Below are positions 33,557 through 46,548 of a DNA stretch of 64,000 bases, one piece after another (position 1 is the stretch's first letter; every line of letters begins with the position of its first letter). The notes beneath the pieces were generated by a model that worked only from the letters and a program-made list of their open reading frames with translations, was not told the DNA's origin and made no database searches. Position numbers and translations under genes: made by a program. The DNA is from Stomoxys calcitrans (lineage: Eukaryota > Arthropoda > Insecta > Diptera > Muscidae): assembly GCF_963082655.1 (NCBI RefSeq), contig NC_081555.1, positions 94,442,914 through 94,506,913 on the forward strand, written 5' to 3'.

Positions 33557-34318
33557 AGATCCTGCCATCTATCGATCTCTGCTGGGTTTTTGCAACCCAC
33601 CGTCTGCCTTTTAATTTTTTAATTTCTTTTTTTCTAACCACAAACCAACTGAAAATTATGCGTATCAGCATTAATGTGACAAACGACAAAGTCAAGCATA
33701 TTGGCCTCAGATTATTGGACATTTGGCCCTTCATGCCAGCCAGCATGAAATATAGCCAAGAAATAAAACGAATTGTTGACATAATCATAAACTAAAACAA
33801 AATGCCTACTGACTGACAAATCATGATGGAATACCATCATCGCTTTTATCAGCCTACTCATAACCATCATCGCCAACGTCGTCAACGGCAGCATCATCTG
33901 TATTGTCAGTGGCATTATGGTCGTAGTCGACATTATCCATCTATGATGGACTGCCATGTTGTAACTACTGGTAAATGTATGTAGAAAGAAATTTTATAGA
34001 GGACTATTGCTTGCCTCCCTAAGCATCGAAGCGTTTATTTTGAGTTATTGTATAGGCATCTACACTTAGGCCCCTTCAAAAGCTTGGCAATATGTGGTAC
34101 ACTTATAAAAAATTTCATTGAAATTTTCGTCTTAGAAAAAGTGTAATTTTTTTTTTTAGAAAAAATTTTATTCTTTTAGAAAAAAATTTCTTTAAAAATG
34201 TTTGTCTTAAAAAAAATTGGCAATGTCTCTTAAAAAAAAAATATATAAAATATAAAAATATATATATATATGAAAACCACCTTTCTTCATAATCTGGTGA
34301 AAAACTCATTATTTATGC
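33557..34318. other. Gene-free sequence
   Basis: No recognised gene. ORFs of 81-86 codons on both strands lack features and overlap one another. A/T homopolymer runs and (TA)n occur at 34140-34270. Confidence 0.5.
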
Positions 34319-34880
34319 ACCCATAGCAGCTATATCCAAATATTTTCCGGTTTGGACTAAATTCGGAACGGACATTGAGTGGTCTAAAAAATACAAATAA
34401 CTTTTTCAATATTCGTCTCTTTCGCAGCTAAATCCAAATAAAGACCGATTTGAACCATATAAGACAGGGATGTCTAAAAGCCTAACATACTTTACTTTGT
34501 CGAATTTCAGTGAAGTCGGATAATAAATGCGCCTTTTATTGGTCCAAGAACTTAAATCGAGAGATCGGTCTATATGGCAACTATATCCAAATCTGGACCG
34601 ATCTGGCCCATCTTCAAGAACGATACCGAGGGGCCTAATACAACTCACTATCCTAAATTTCATCGAAATCGGACAAAAAAAATGCGCCAAATGCGCGGCA
34701 GTTATATCTAAATCTGGACCCATCAAGTCCAAATTGAAAAAAGATGTCGAAGGGCCCAACACAACTCACTGTCCTAAATTGCAGCGAATTCGGACAAAAA
34801 ATGTGCCTTTTATGAGCCCAAGACCTTAAATCGAGTGATCGGTCTATATGACAGCTATATCCAAATCTGAACCGGAAAAA
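34319..34880. repeat. DINE-like central repeats, no ends
   Basis: Units with GATCGGTCTATATGGCA, CTATATCCAAATCTGGACCG and CAACTCACTGTCCTAAATT match the second unit type of the element at 13154-15988. Both termini are missing. Confidence 0.65.
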
Positions 34881-35219
34881 TTTGTAGAAAATTTTTTCTT
34901 TCGTAAAATTTCGGCCGGCCGACACGGGGTAACTTTGAGCTCCGACTTGTGTGGTGTCCATCATTACAACTGGAAGCATAGCTGAAAGCTACCGGGCGCA
35001 TCCACAGGTTGCGGAGGGTTGAAAGCTCCACTTTTATTGAAATTTATGCGTAGTAGCTGCAAATGCGGCCGCGGTCAGTCAGCGATTTTCGAGAGGAGAG
35101 TCTCAGTGAGGAGTCAGTTGCAGCACTGAATCTTAATTAAATACTGAGTGCCAATAATACTCGAGATGACAGGGCAAGTTATTGGCGCCTTCAAATAACC
35201 AAAGGCCAACATCAGTGTC

Positions 35220-37143
35220 TGTTCCCAGGTTAGGGGCGGCTGGAGGCAAGCGTCGGGTCTTGGAACAAGCGGCTCGCCTCAACGATACATACATGTGTAA
35301 TCCCACGAAACTTATGCGTTTGGGGCGCTGGGCCAGTAACTCGCCCCCGGAAAACGAATAGAACTACTATGAGAAACAAAGGAAACCCATGTTGCAACCA
35401 AGAGTGTCGAGATGCTACTGAAGCCAAGAATGCGGTATAAAGAGCAACCCTGCAATGAAGGAGTGGTATCGGGAGAAAAGGAGAGAGGAGAAACGTCTAT
35501 TCAGCAGAAAGAAAAAGGAAATGGAAAAACGTGAGTGTGAGCGAATTGAGATGTACCGAAGTCCGAATGATGTCCGGAAATTCTACCAAAGAATTACAAA
35601 TCGAACCAGTGGCTTTGGTGCAGGCACATCCTCCTGCAGAGACAAAGGAAATCTGGTAAATGACACAGCATGCTGAGGATACAATTTTACCCAGCTGCTA
35701 GTGTCCGACGTTGGCGGCAAAGAGGATACCGCAGAATCAATCAATGATGATGGTATAGAATGTTTACCTCCTAGTCAGAATGTGGTCCAAGTAGTAGTGA
35801 CCCGACTGAAGAACAACAAGGCAGCAGGAGCCGACGGGTTACCCGCTGAACTATTGAGGACCGGAGGCGACATGCTGATAAGGCTTATGCATCAGCTAAT
35901 CTGCGCAATCTCGCTAGGAGAACGCATACCCGATGATTGAGATTTCGGCATACATGTCCCATACACAAGAAAGTAGACAAGAAGGAATATGCCAACTACA
36001 GAGGAATAAGTCTCCTTCCCATAGCATACAAGATACTTTCGAGCTTACCGTGTGAAAGATAATACCTAAAGTCAATGAGATAGGGCCCTATCAATGAGGC
36101 TTTAGACCAGGTAAATCCACCCTGGACCAGATATTCACACTGCGCCAAATGCTGGAAAAAACCCAATGCCCCTTTACTTTCAAAGGTATTTCAAGCTATG
36201 TCTGAGTTTGATATCCCTGCAAAATTGGAACCAGTTTATATCAAACAAGGTTTCAGACAAGGAGACAGCATGCCGCGTGATCTCTTTAATATCCTGCTGA
36301 AGAAGATTATACGCGATGCAGATGTGAATAGATATGGCACACTAATCACAAGAGAACACATGCTGCTCGCCTTTGCCGACGATATCGACATCATAGGTCG
36401 GTCACCGGAAGTAGTAACTGTAGCCTTTGAAAGAATCGAAAGAGAGTCAGTAAAAATGGGGCTGGCAGTAAATGGAGATAAGACGAAATGGATGGTTTCA
36501 ACTCCCAAAAAGCCTTGCACAACCGAGCTGATAAAGAAAATGGGGAAAGTTGGGAACCACATCTTTTAGATTGGCAGCGACTTTATCTACCTCGGCACCG
36601 CCGTAACCGAAACGAATGACAAGAGTTTTGAGATAAAGCGAAGAATAATACTGGCAAACAGATGCTACTTTGGACTAAGTAAGCAGTTTAGAAACAAATC
36701 CACCTTTCGACTGACGAAGATTACTCTTTACAAGACACTTATACTACACGGGGGGCCACCATAGCGCAGAGGTTAGCATGTCCGTCTACGATGCTGAACG
36801 CCTGGGTTCGAATCCTAGCAGGAACATCAGAAAAATTTTCAGCGGTGGTTTTCCCCTCCTGATGCTGGCAACATTGATGAGGTAAACTGCCATGTAAAAC
36901 TTCTCTCCAAAGAGGTGTCGCTCTGCGGCACGCCGTTCGGACTTGACTACAAAATCATTGAGCTTTAACTTGAATCGGAGTGCACTCATTTTGAAGGCAA
37001 ACACGGTGGTACACCCAAATCGGCAAGACCAAAAGCCCGATGGAAAGATCAAGTGGTGGGGGATACTTCGAGACTTGGTGTCAGAGATTTTAGAATCAGC
37101 GCTAAAGATCGAGGTGCTTGGAACGCTACGTTCGGTTAGTGGA
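35220..37143 (+). pseudogene. RTE-like reverse transcriptase ORF remnant
   Basis: Recognisable blocks in order: a basic linker (REKRREEKRLFSRKKKEM, 35464 on); RLKNNKAAGADGLPAELL at about 35808-35860 (RT motif 1); NYRGISL...IAYKIL near 35995-36035 with frameshift; GFRPGKSTLDQIF at about 36099-36135; GFRQGDSMPRDLFNILL (motif B, 36249 on); LLAFADDIDIIGRS with the catalytic FADD (motif C, 36364-36405); and VNGDKTKWM. The Asp-containing motif A is deleted between about 36150 and 36200. After the SINE, RPKARWKDQV and DRGAWNATFG close the protein. ADDIDIIGRS is typical of RTE/BovB-type enzymes. Confidence 0.8.
36754..36990 (+). mobile_element. tRNA-derived SINE inserted in the RTE-like LINE
   Basis: GGCCACCATAGCGCAGAGG, B-box GGGTTCGAATCC at 36807, CCCCTCCTGATGCTGGC and GCCGTTCGGACTTGACTAC. 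Cut short after GAGTGCACTCATT, so the last ~70 bp of the full-length copy are absent. The LINE resumes near 36990, with some LINE sequence lost at the junction. Confidence 0.82.
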
Positions 37144-37165
37144 ACAAATGTTCTGTCATAGCCAA

Positions 37166-40111
37166 ATTAAGTAAGCAAATAAAATTTCTTAGAATTTTTC
37201 TCTTGGGCATAATTTTTGGGGAGTTTTCTTGTTAGAAAACATTTCAAAGATTTGTTTTTCAACGAGTGCCGTTGCCGTTGTCTTAGCGTTAGAGGCCATC
37301 AATACAACTTCCAATAGATGCACAAATTCATGTGTAGTACGGAAGAAGTGTAATTTGTCGCAGAAAGAATGTCTGTCATTACATGCATTGGGAAAAGTAT
37401 AGCTTAGAGCCAGGGTTGTCTGGCGTGGTAAATCTGGGAAATTTTCCATTTAGAAAAAGTTTCTTGGAGAATATCCATAAAGGAAAAATGTCTTCGAAGT
37501 TTTCTCTTTGGTAAGAATTTCACTTAAATTTTCTTTGAAACCAAGCTTTGAAAATTTCTTTTACTAAATTTTCTTTTGAGTGTACAGCTGCGTATCTAAA
37601 ACAAATCAAATTTGCTATGGGAATTCGATCAGACCACATGATGATTGGTGGTTTTGTGATATGGTTAGTTAAGTATAGAGTGATAGTTGTATTGATTGGT
37701 CACATACAAAGTCCATTGATTAAATGGTCTGAATACAGCTAACTGAAGATGACATTCCATACTCAATGTTGGCTTTGAATGAATGGATGTTGAAATTCAT
37801 TGAAAGTATTTTTAGGCCATGTAATGAATTGCCACTCATTTTTGTTTGTTTGGCAAGGCTAGGATTTTCCGGATATTGAATCCATTAGAAAGGAGACGCA
37901 TACTCTAATACTCTGGCACATATGATTAAAAGAGCCTATGGGGCGATTGACCTTTGCGAAAAAATTTTAACCAAAATCTTGGAGGCAAAGCTTGAATGGA
38001 AGCTAAACAAATTACTTTCTTTAAAGGAGAATTTAATTTGTTGCTGGCATGACAGATTGTGTAAAACATAATTGAAATGGCCCACTTAATGAGGCATTGA
38101 GGTTAATGAACTGTATCTTATTTTGTTTTTTTGCCTAGCTTTCTAAGGACATGTACAAAAATGTGTAAGGACACAAAGTTCTATGTGAGGCTTGGGCTTT
38201 GGGGTCAATGAACTGTTGAGTGATCAAAGAGAAAAGGTTTTGAATTTCATTCGATTATGAAAGAGAAATTTTAACACAAATGTAGTGAAACTTTTCTATG
38301 AAAAACAAAAATCTGATTTCGTCAAAATTGCCTATGAAATTAAAATTAGTGCTTTTCATTCCATTTCATCCATTTCACCTCCTGCGTAACTTTCGAAATT
38401 TTGTTCACTCCAAAAAAAAGTTGACTTTTATGCTTCGATAACTCATTCGCCCAAACAACATGCTGGCTATGTGTGTGGAGCTAATGTTTGTATCCTTCCG
38501 TGGCAGACACTTTGTTAAAATATGGTAAATAACACGGGCGCACAGCGGAAATCTAAATGGGAGAGATTACCTAATCATCATAATCATCTCATTATCGTTT
38601 GTCATTACCATCATTGCATGCCATTAAGGCAACATGAAAACTTATAAACCCATCAATGATGCAAATATCCTTACGATAAGCTAGCTAAGGGGATTTGTGA
38701 TGTGTTATTTTTATAGCTGGGGTACATGTGGGTGAATGAAAATGTGGAGCTGTGCTACAACCTTTAAACGTGAACTGAAATGTAGGTCCAACTCAAGGCC
38801 AAAATCGTTTTGCTATGTTTCACAGATAGTGAATCTACTTAAATGTCAGCGCATGATAGCTCATTAAAGAAAGAAGACTGACGTTTTCGCTACTAATAGC
38901 TGCTTTACGATTTTTGCTGCTTCAGAAAATTGTTTTAAAAATTTTAAGAAAATTATCTGATGGGAAAGACCCTTTTGATAAACCTCCCAAAGCATATCAT
39001 GTGACTTCGGTGTGTGTGAGCTGACAAATAAGACATACGATTGACTCATTTATTTCTTTTTAAGTTAAATTGACTTTGACATCGATTTTGTTGCTCCTCA
39101 AAAGCAATACCATGTCATATAGGGCATTGCTAGCATGTGGAGGGGAAAAAAAGACCAGCAATAAGTGTTTCTTTCTCTCTTAAACTCGTTAAGTTAGGTT
39201 AGCGAGTGTTTGATGGGAAAACCAGCAAACTTTTTACTCTACTGAGAATCTTTAAAAAGAAAATCGCATAGATAAATCCATGGCTTACAGCATCACGAAT
39301 GGTTTTTTCTCTCAAGGTAAGAGGTGAAATAATACTCCTTAATATCTGCACGTGCTACCAATTCCTAGATTCAGGTGTCTTATCTGAGGTGAAGCTAGCA
39401 AAATATTGGGTATGGTCTTTTTTTGGCAATAAGTGAGCAAAGACAAATCCATACCTCTATTTAATAATAGGAGCTACGTGATTTTTATTTTTTATCCATT
39501 TTCTTGTTTCTTTCTCTTAAACCCCCGTCTAAATGGTAATGGTATTGGTTAGCGTATACATAACAAATTAATCATACGTATAGTGGTCCTATATTAATAA
39601 CACTTATACGCACCAGCTTACGAATGAATTTTGCATTACTTATTGATCTGGCTGAAAATAGTTTGAAATTTATTTAATGCAAAAAAGAATCGGAATTTCT
39701 TTTTTGAATAATAAAAAATACCTGGCATTTTCCTAATATGCAAAAAAATTTTATAAGTCATTTCTTACAAATAGCCCTAAGGTTTGAAAATATTTCAATG
39801 TCACACATTATTGTTGACATTTATTGGACTATGGTTAATAATAAATTCGTTTTTTTTTATCGCAAGGCAAACAAATGTAAACAAATAAGATTAATAACTT
39901 GATTTAATGGCAGTAAATATTTACAAATAGCAATTTTATAATTATGATTAAATTCTTACACTTGGATTTAAAGCCCGTGTTTTGCATGCTAACTTTTTTT
40001 ATAAGCACGCATGCATTTTTCATAGGTAATCTGGGCATTAAATTTCCAGCTATATTCGTCACAGCAATGGGTGAGTCATTTTTTGAAACAAGTACGGACA
40101 TGTGCGTAGAA
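37166..40111. other. Longest repeat-poor stretch; no gene recognised
   Basis: About 2.9 kb with no repeat family, no ORF with family features and no clear splice-bounded exon. It may be intronic or intergenic. The ORF at 39944-40420 starts here but runs into the adjoining repeat element. Confidence 0.55.
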
Positions 40112-41886
40112 GAAACAAGTAAAAGTGTGCTACTTCGGTCGGGCCCCCTCATGGATTCTGCAAAAATTTATACAAAATTTTTTTATTGTATATCCCAAAC
40201 TTCTGTCAAACCAGCAATAATTAAAGCTTCTTCGAACCGAACAAGGATGATCGAGAGACCGCTTTACATGGGAGCTATATCAGGTCATAGACCGATTTGG
40301 ACCGTATATGGCACGGATGTTGTAAAGGAACACCACCTGCAAGTTGTTGAAAGTCATAGCAGAACACTACGTGCAAAATTTCGGCCAAATCGGTCAAAAA
40401 ATCCGGCTTCCAGGTGCTGAAGAAGTCAAATTGCGGCATGTAAGGGCTCAAGAAGTCAAATCGGGAGATCGGTTCATCTGGGAGCTATATCAAGTTATAG
40501 ACCGATATGGATCGTACTTGACATAGTTGTTGAAAGTCATAGCGGAACACTACGTGCAAAATTTCAGTCAAATCGAACAAAAATTGCGGCTTGTAAAGGC
40601 TCAAGAAGTCAAATCGGGAGATCGGTTCATCTGGGAGCTATATCAAGTTATAGACCGATATGGACCGTGCTTGCCATAGTTGTTGAAATTCAAAGCGGAA
40701 CACTACGTGCAAAATTTCAGCCAAATCGGTCAAAAAATCCGGCTTCCAGGGGCTGAAGAAGTCGAATTACGGCTTGTAAGGGCTCGAGAAGTCAAATCGG
40801 GAGATCGGTTCATCTGGGAGCTATATCAAGTTAGAGACCGATACCCTACTTGCCACCGTTGTTGAAAGTCATAGCAGAACACATAGCAGAAATCGGTAAA
40901 AAAATCCGGCTTCCAGGTGCTGAAGAAGTCAAGTTGCGCCATGTAAGGGCTCAAGAAGTCAAATCGGGAGATCGGTTCATCTGGGAGCTATATCAAGTTA
41001 TAGACCGATATGGATCGTACTAGACATAGTTGTTGAAAGTCATAGCGGAACACTATGTGCAAAATTTCAGTCAAATCGGACAAAAATTGCGGCTTGTAAG
41101 GGCTCAAGAAGTCAAATTGGGAGATCGGTTCATCTGGGAGCTATATCAAGTCCGATATGGACCGTACTTGTCATAGTTGTTGAAAGTCAAAGCGGAACAC
41201 TACGTGCAAAATTTCGGCCAAATCGGTCAAAAAAACCGGCTTCCAGGTGCTGAAGAAGTCAAGTTGTGGCATGTAAGGGCTCAAGAAGTCAAATCGGGAG
41301 ATCGGTTCATCTGGGAGCTATATCAAGTTATAGACCGATATGGATCGTACTTGACATAGTTGTTGAAAGTCAAAGCGGAACACTACGTGCAAAATTTCAG
41401 CCAAATGGGTCAAAAAATCCGGCTTCCAGGGGCTGAAGAAGTCAAATTACGGCTTGTAAGGGCTCGAGAAGTCAAATCGGGAGATCGGTTCATCTGGGAG
41501 CTATATCAAGTTATTGACCGATATGGACCGTATTTGGCACAGTTGTTGAAAGTCATAGCGGAACACTACGTGCAAAATTTCAGCCAAATCGGACAAAAAT
41601 TGCGACTTCCAGGGGCTGAAGAAGTCAAATCAGGAGATCGGTTTATACGGTAGCTATATCTAAATCTGAACCGATAAGGCCCATTTGCAATCCCCAATGA
41701 CCTACAACAACATAAATATCTATGCAAAATTTCAAGCGACGTCTATCGTGATTTCGACAGACGGACGGACGGACACGGCTAGATCGACTTAGATCGTCGA
41801 GACGATCAAGAATATACTTTATGGGGCCTGAGATGAGTATTTCCAGGTGTTACAAACGGAATGACTCTAGATTCGTATACCCCCAT
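40112..41886 (-). mobile_element. INE-1/DINE-like element, minus orientation
   Basis: Left end AACAAGTAAAAGTGTGCTAC with a decayed hairpin (TTCGGTCGGGCC). Next come eight or nine units alternating ~152 and ~182 bp (GGGAGATCGGTTCATCTGG, GCGGAACACTACGTGCAAAA). The right end has AGACGGACGGACGGACACGG, CTTTATGGGGCCTGAGATG and GTATACCCCCAT at 41876. It meets an opposed element exactly there. Confidence 0.72.
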
Positions 41887-43165
41887 CCGTCCGTCCGTCT
41901 ATCGAAATCACGATAGAGGTCGAAAACGGAAAGCTAGAAGCTTGAAATTTTGCACAGATAATTAATATCAATGTAGGTCGTGGGGGATTGCAAATGGGCA
42001 ATATCGGTACAGATTTCGATATAGCTCCCATATGAAACGATCTCCCGATTTTACTTCTTGAGCCCCTGGAAGACGCAATTTTTTACCTGATTTGGGTTAA
42101 ATTTTGCTTATAGTGTTCTGTTATGACTTGTAACAACTGTGCCGAGTGCGATGCAAATCGGTCACGAACCTGATATAGCGCCCACATAAACCGATCTCCC
42201 GATTTGACTTCTTGAGCCCTTACAAGCCGCAATTTTTGTCCCATTTGGCAAAATCGAGCATGTAGTATTCTGTTATGACTTCCAACAACTGTGTCAAGTA
42301 CCGTTCAAATCGATCTATAACCTGATACAGCTCCCACTTAAAACGATCTGGAATTCTGCCATCTTGAGCCTCTAGATGGCGCAATCCTAATCCGATTTGA
42401 CTAAAATTTTATACGGGGTGGTTTGTTATGGCTTCCAAAAAATGTGGAACTTGATATAGATGCCATATAAACCGATCTCACATCTTGACTCCTTGAGCCT
42501 CTAGTGGGCGCAATTCTAACCCGAGTTGGCAGAAATTTTGCATCAAGTGTTTCGTTATGGCTTGCAACAACTGTACTGAGTATGGTCACCATCGGTTAAT
42601 AACCTGATTTAGCTGTCATGTAAACCGATCTGGAAACTCGATTTCTTCAGCCTCTAGACGGCGCAATTCTTATCCAATTTGGCTAAAATTTTGTTCGAGG
42701 GGTTTTGTTATGACTTTCAACAACTGTACTAAGCATGGTCCAAATCGGTTCATAACCTAATATTGCTGCCATATAAACCGATCTGGGATCTTGACTTCTT
42801 GAGCCTCTATAGGGCGCAATTCTAACCCGAGTTGGCAGAAATTTTGCATCAAGTGTTTTGTTATGATTTCCAACAACTGTGTTAAGTATGGTCACCATCG
42901 GTTAATAACCTCATTTAGCTGCCATGTAAACCGATCTGGGATTTTGACATTTTGCGCCTGTGGACGTCGTAATTATTATCCGATTTTATGACGTGTTTTG
43001 TTATGACTTTCAAGAACTGTGCTAAGTATGGTTCAAATCGGTTCATAACCTGATAAAGCTTTCATATAAACCCATCTCCTGTTTTACTTATAGAGCCCAT
43101 TTAGGACGCAATTCTTATCATTATCCTCTGTTTGTCTATAAATAAATGTCGGGCAAAGAATTAGT
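41887..43165 (+). mobile_element. INE-1/DINE-like element lacking its first ~110 bp
   Basis: Starts abruptly in the CCGTCCGTCCGTCTATCG block right after the end of the opposed element. Units then run in plus orientation (CTCCCATATGAAACGATC, CTTGACTTCTTGAGCC) and it fades after TATAAATAAATGTCGGGC without the terminal hairpin. Confidence 0.62.
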
Positions 43166-43235
43166 TTTACCTATAATGAATCTATAGAAAATTTTGTCAA
43201 AATTTTATTTCTATAAAAAATTTTGTCAAAATGGT

Positions 43236-44800
43236 CCACATGGCCAATTGCGGCGTTTATGGGAGTGGGGTGACCCCTTTTACTTCGATCTAGTTTTGTA
43301 GGCCAAATTCGTAATCTAGTCTCGAATACCTTTTATTTGAGCCTCATATTGACATGAACCTCCAATAAGTCTGTTTTGTTTGGTAATTGTATTTGTTATT
43401 TACTCAACTAGATACTAATGAAGGGTATTTAGTGATGGGTCCCTAGACTGTTTGTTCTAAGATTGTATACCAGATTCATAGTCAACTCCCTAAGACCTTT
43501 TATGTGATGCAGCTTTTGTGATTTTGGACATACATGCCCATTTTGGTGGGTTTTGGTCCCAATCTTATACCAGATTCGTTCGTCCACTTCCAATTACCTT
43601 TCATTTGATGCCCATATTGCCCCAATTGGTAAATATGCCATTTTTTGGATGTTTATTTTGGGGACGGGGCGACCCACAGCGCTGGGTGTCAAATTTTTAT
43701 ATAGAGTTGTACTCTACTTTTAAATACCTTTTATTTGATACCCATATTGTCCCAATCGGCAACATGTCCGTTTGGATGGGTTTTTGGGTGGGGCGTTCCC
43801 CCAGGTTATTTGATCCCAAAGTTGTATACCAATTTTGTGTTTCTGTGTTACCATAAGGAGGCATACAAAATCTTGCTGAAATCGGTGCAACTGTCTCCGT
43901 GGTCATGGGTTTTTGAAAATTGAGGAAAAGGGTAGGGTCCAGGGATCAGATTCGTTTTCTACTACCGTAGACCTTCCCTTTAAGTCCCATATTGACCCAA
44001 TCGACCTATATATAGTATTGAAGGTTATTTAGTGGGTGAGCGGTCTCCAGACTCTTTGTTCTAAGATTGTATACTAGATTCATAGTCTTCTACCTAAGAC
44101 CTTTTAATTGATATCCATTTTGTGATTTTGGCCATACATGCCCGTTTGGGGAGGTCCCCAATCTTACACCACATTCGTACTCTATTCCCAATTACCTATC
44201 ATTTGATTCCCATATTGCCCTAATGGGTAAATATGTTATTTGTGGGATGTTTTTTGTCGGGGGATGGAGCGGCCCACTTCGCTTGGTATCAAATTTTCAT
44301 ATCAATTTCTACTTTACTCGTAAATACCTTTCATTTGACACCCATATTGCCCCAATCGGCAAACATGTCCGTTTGGATGGGTTTTTGGGAGGGGCGTTCC
44401 CCCAGGTTATTTGACCCCAAAGTTGTATACCAATTTAGTGTTTCTGTGTTACCATAAGGCGGCATACAAAATCTTGCTGAAATCGGTGAACCCATCTCCG
44501 AGATCTGGAGTTTCTGAAAATTGAGGAAAGGGGATCAGATTCGTACTCTACAGTCGTAGACCTTCCCTTTTAGTCCCATTTTGTCCCGATCGACTATATA
44601 TATCCCTAGACTCTTTGTTCTAAGATTGTAAACCAGATTCATAGTCTACTCCCTAAGACCTTTTATTTGATACCCATCTTGTGAATTTGGTCATACATGC
44701 CCGTTTAGGGGCTTTTGGGATTGGGGAGGTCCCTCAAACAGTCTGTTGTCTACAGGACAGCGGACAATTAAACAAACAAACAAAGCGCAACAATTTAATT
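43236..44800. repeat. Dispersed 'CCCATATTG' tandem family, forward orientation
   Basis: A larger block of about 600 bp appears at least twice: GCGTTCCCCCAGGTTATTTG at 43792 and 44395, each followed by GTTGTATACCAATTT and AAATCTTGCTGAAATCGGTG. Underlying units are the usual CATTTGATGCCCATATTGCC type. The tail AACAAACAAACAAAGCGCAA is at 44772-44791. Non-coding. Confidence 0.68.
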
Positions 44801-44880
44801 TTTATATAATAGATAAGATTTTGTCAAAAATTTATTGCTATAGAAAATTTTTCAACATTGTGACAGACTGTGATACCATC

Positions 44881-46548
44881 TTTTTATACCCTCCACCATA
44901 GGATGGGGAGTGTACTAATTTCGTCTATGCGTCTGTAACACCTCGAAATATGCACCTAAGAACCCATAAAGTCGATCTAGCCATGTCCGTCCGTCTGTCG
45001 AAAGCACGCAAACTTTCGAAGGAGTAAAGCTAGCCGCTTGAAATTTTGTACAAATACTTCTTATTAGTGTAGGTCGGTTGGTATTGTAAATGGGCCATAT
45101 CGGTCCATGTTTTAATATAGCTGCCATATAAACCGATCTTGGGTCTTGACTTCTCGAGCCTCTAGAGTGCGCAATTCTTTTCCGATTGGGATGAAATTTT
45201 GCATGACGTGTTTTGTTATGATAGCCAACAACTGTGCCAAGTATGGTTCAAATCGGTTTATAAACTGATATAGCTGCCATATAAACCGATCTTGGGTCTT
45301 GACTTCTTGAGCCTCTAGAGGGCGCAATTTTTATCCGATTTGGCTGAGATTTTGCACGTGGTGTTTTTGCTAAGTATGGTTCAAATCGGTTCATAACCTG
45401 ATAAAGCTGCCATATAAACCGCGACTAGAGGGCGCAGTTCTAATCCGATTCAGCTGAACTTTTGCATGAGGTGTTTTGTTTTGACCTCCAACAACTGTGC
45501 TTGAAATCGGTCTATAACCTGATATAGCTGCCATATTATCGATCATGGTTCTTGACTTCTTGAGCCAATAGAGGGCGCAGTTCTCATCCGATTTGGCTGA
45601 ACTTTTGCATGAGGTGTTTTGTTTTGACTTCCAACAACTGTACTTGAAATCGGTCTATAACTTGATATAACTGCCATATATACCGATCTTGGTTCTTGAC
45701 TTCTTGAGCCGATAGAGCGCGCAGTTCTCATCCGATTTGGCTGAAATTTTGCACGAAGTTATTTGTTTTGACTTCCAACAACTGTGCCAAATATGGATCA
45801 AATCGGTCTATAACCTGATACAGCTGCCATATAAACCGATTTTGGATCTTGACTTCTTGAGCCTCTAGAGGGCGCAATTCTTATTCGATTTGGCTGAATT
45901 TTTGCATAAAGTTGTTTGTTATGACTTCCAACAACTGTGCCAAATATGGTTTAAATCGGTTCATAATCTGGTATAACTGTCATATAGACCGATCTTGGAT
46001 CTTGACTTCTTGAGCCTCTAGAGGGCGCAATTCTTATCCGATTTGGCTGAATTTTTGCATAAAGTTGTTTGTTATGACTTCCAACAACTGTGCCAAATAT
46101 GGCTTAAATCGGTTCATAATCTGTTATAACTGTCATATAGACCGATCTTGGATCTTGACTTCTTGAGCCTCTAGAGCCTCTGGAGGGCGCAATTCTTATC
46201 CGATTTGGTTGAAATTTTGTACAACGGCCTTCAACATACGTGTTGAGTATGGTCTTTACCGATCTATAGCCTGATGCAACTCCCATATAAACCGATCTCC
46301 TGAATATGCTTCTTGAGCCCCTACAAGGCGCAATTCTTATTCGAATGGACTGAAATATTACCCAATGGCTACTACATTCAATTTTTTTATGGTCCGAATG
46401 GACTATAACTCCAATAGCATGACAATTCTTTTCCATTATTCTTTGTTTGCCTAAAAAGAGATACCGCGCAAGGAACTCCACACATGCGATCCATGGCGGA
46501 GGGTGTATAAGATTCGGCCCGGCCGAACTTAACACGCTCTTACTTGTT
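44881..46548 (+). mobile_element. INE-1/DINE-like element, full length
   Basis: TTTTTATACCCTCCACCATA start, GAACCCATAAAGTCGATCTA (shortened common block), about eight units (CTGATATAGCTGCCATATAA, CTAGAGGGCGCAATTCTTAT), then the hairpin TTCGGCCCGGCCGAA at 46513-46527 and AACACGCTCTTACTTGTT end. The same 3' end is at 28805-28840 and 58615-58650. Confidence 0.77.

Larger units (their letters stand above)
34925..37165 (+). mobile_element. RTE-like LINE, degraded, with SINE inside
   Basis: Leader-like GC-richer sequence from about 34925, coding traces from about 35220, RT domain 35760-36570, C-terminal part to 36750, SINE 36754-36990, then the last codons (37000-37140) and the 3' end TTCTGTCATAGCC. 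Several stops, frameshifts and a deletion in the RT palm show it is dead. The same 3' end is at 1-138, and an RT scrap is at 51690-51840. Confidence 0.82.

Noticed and set aside
39944..40420. 158-codon ORF with a hydrophobic start
   Set aside because: The second half translates a DINE-like repeat (MGAISGHRPIWTVYG-type phrases). No homology recognised in the first half.
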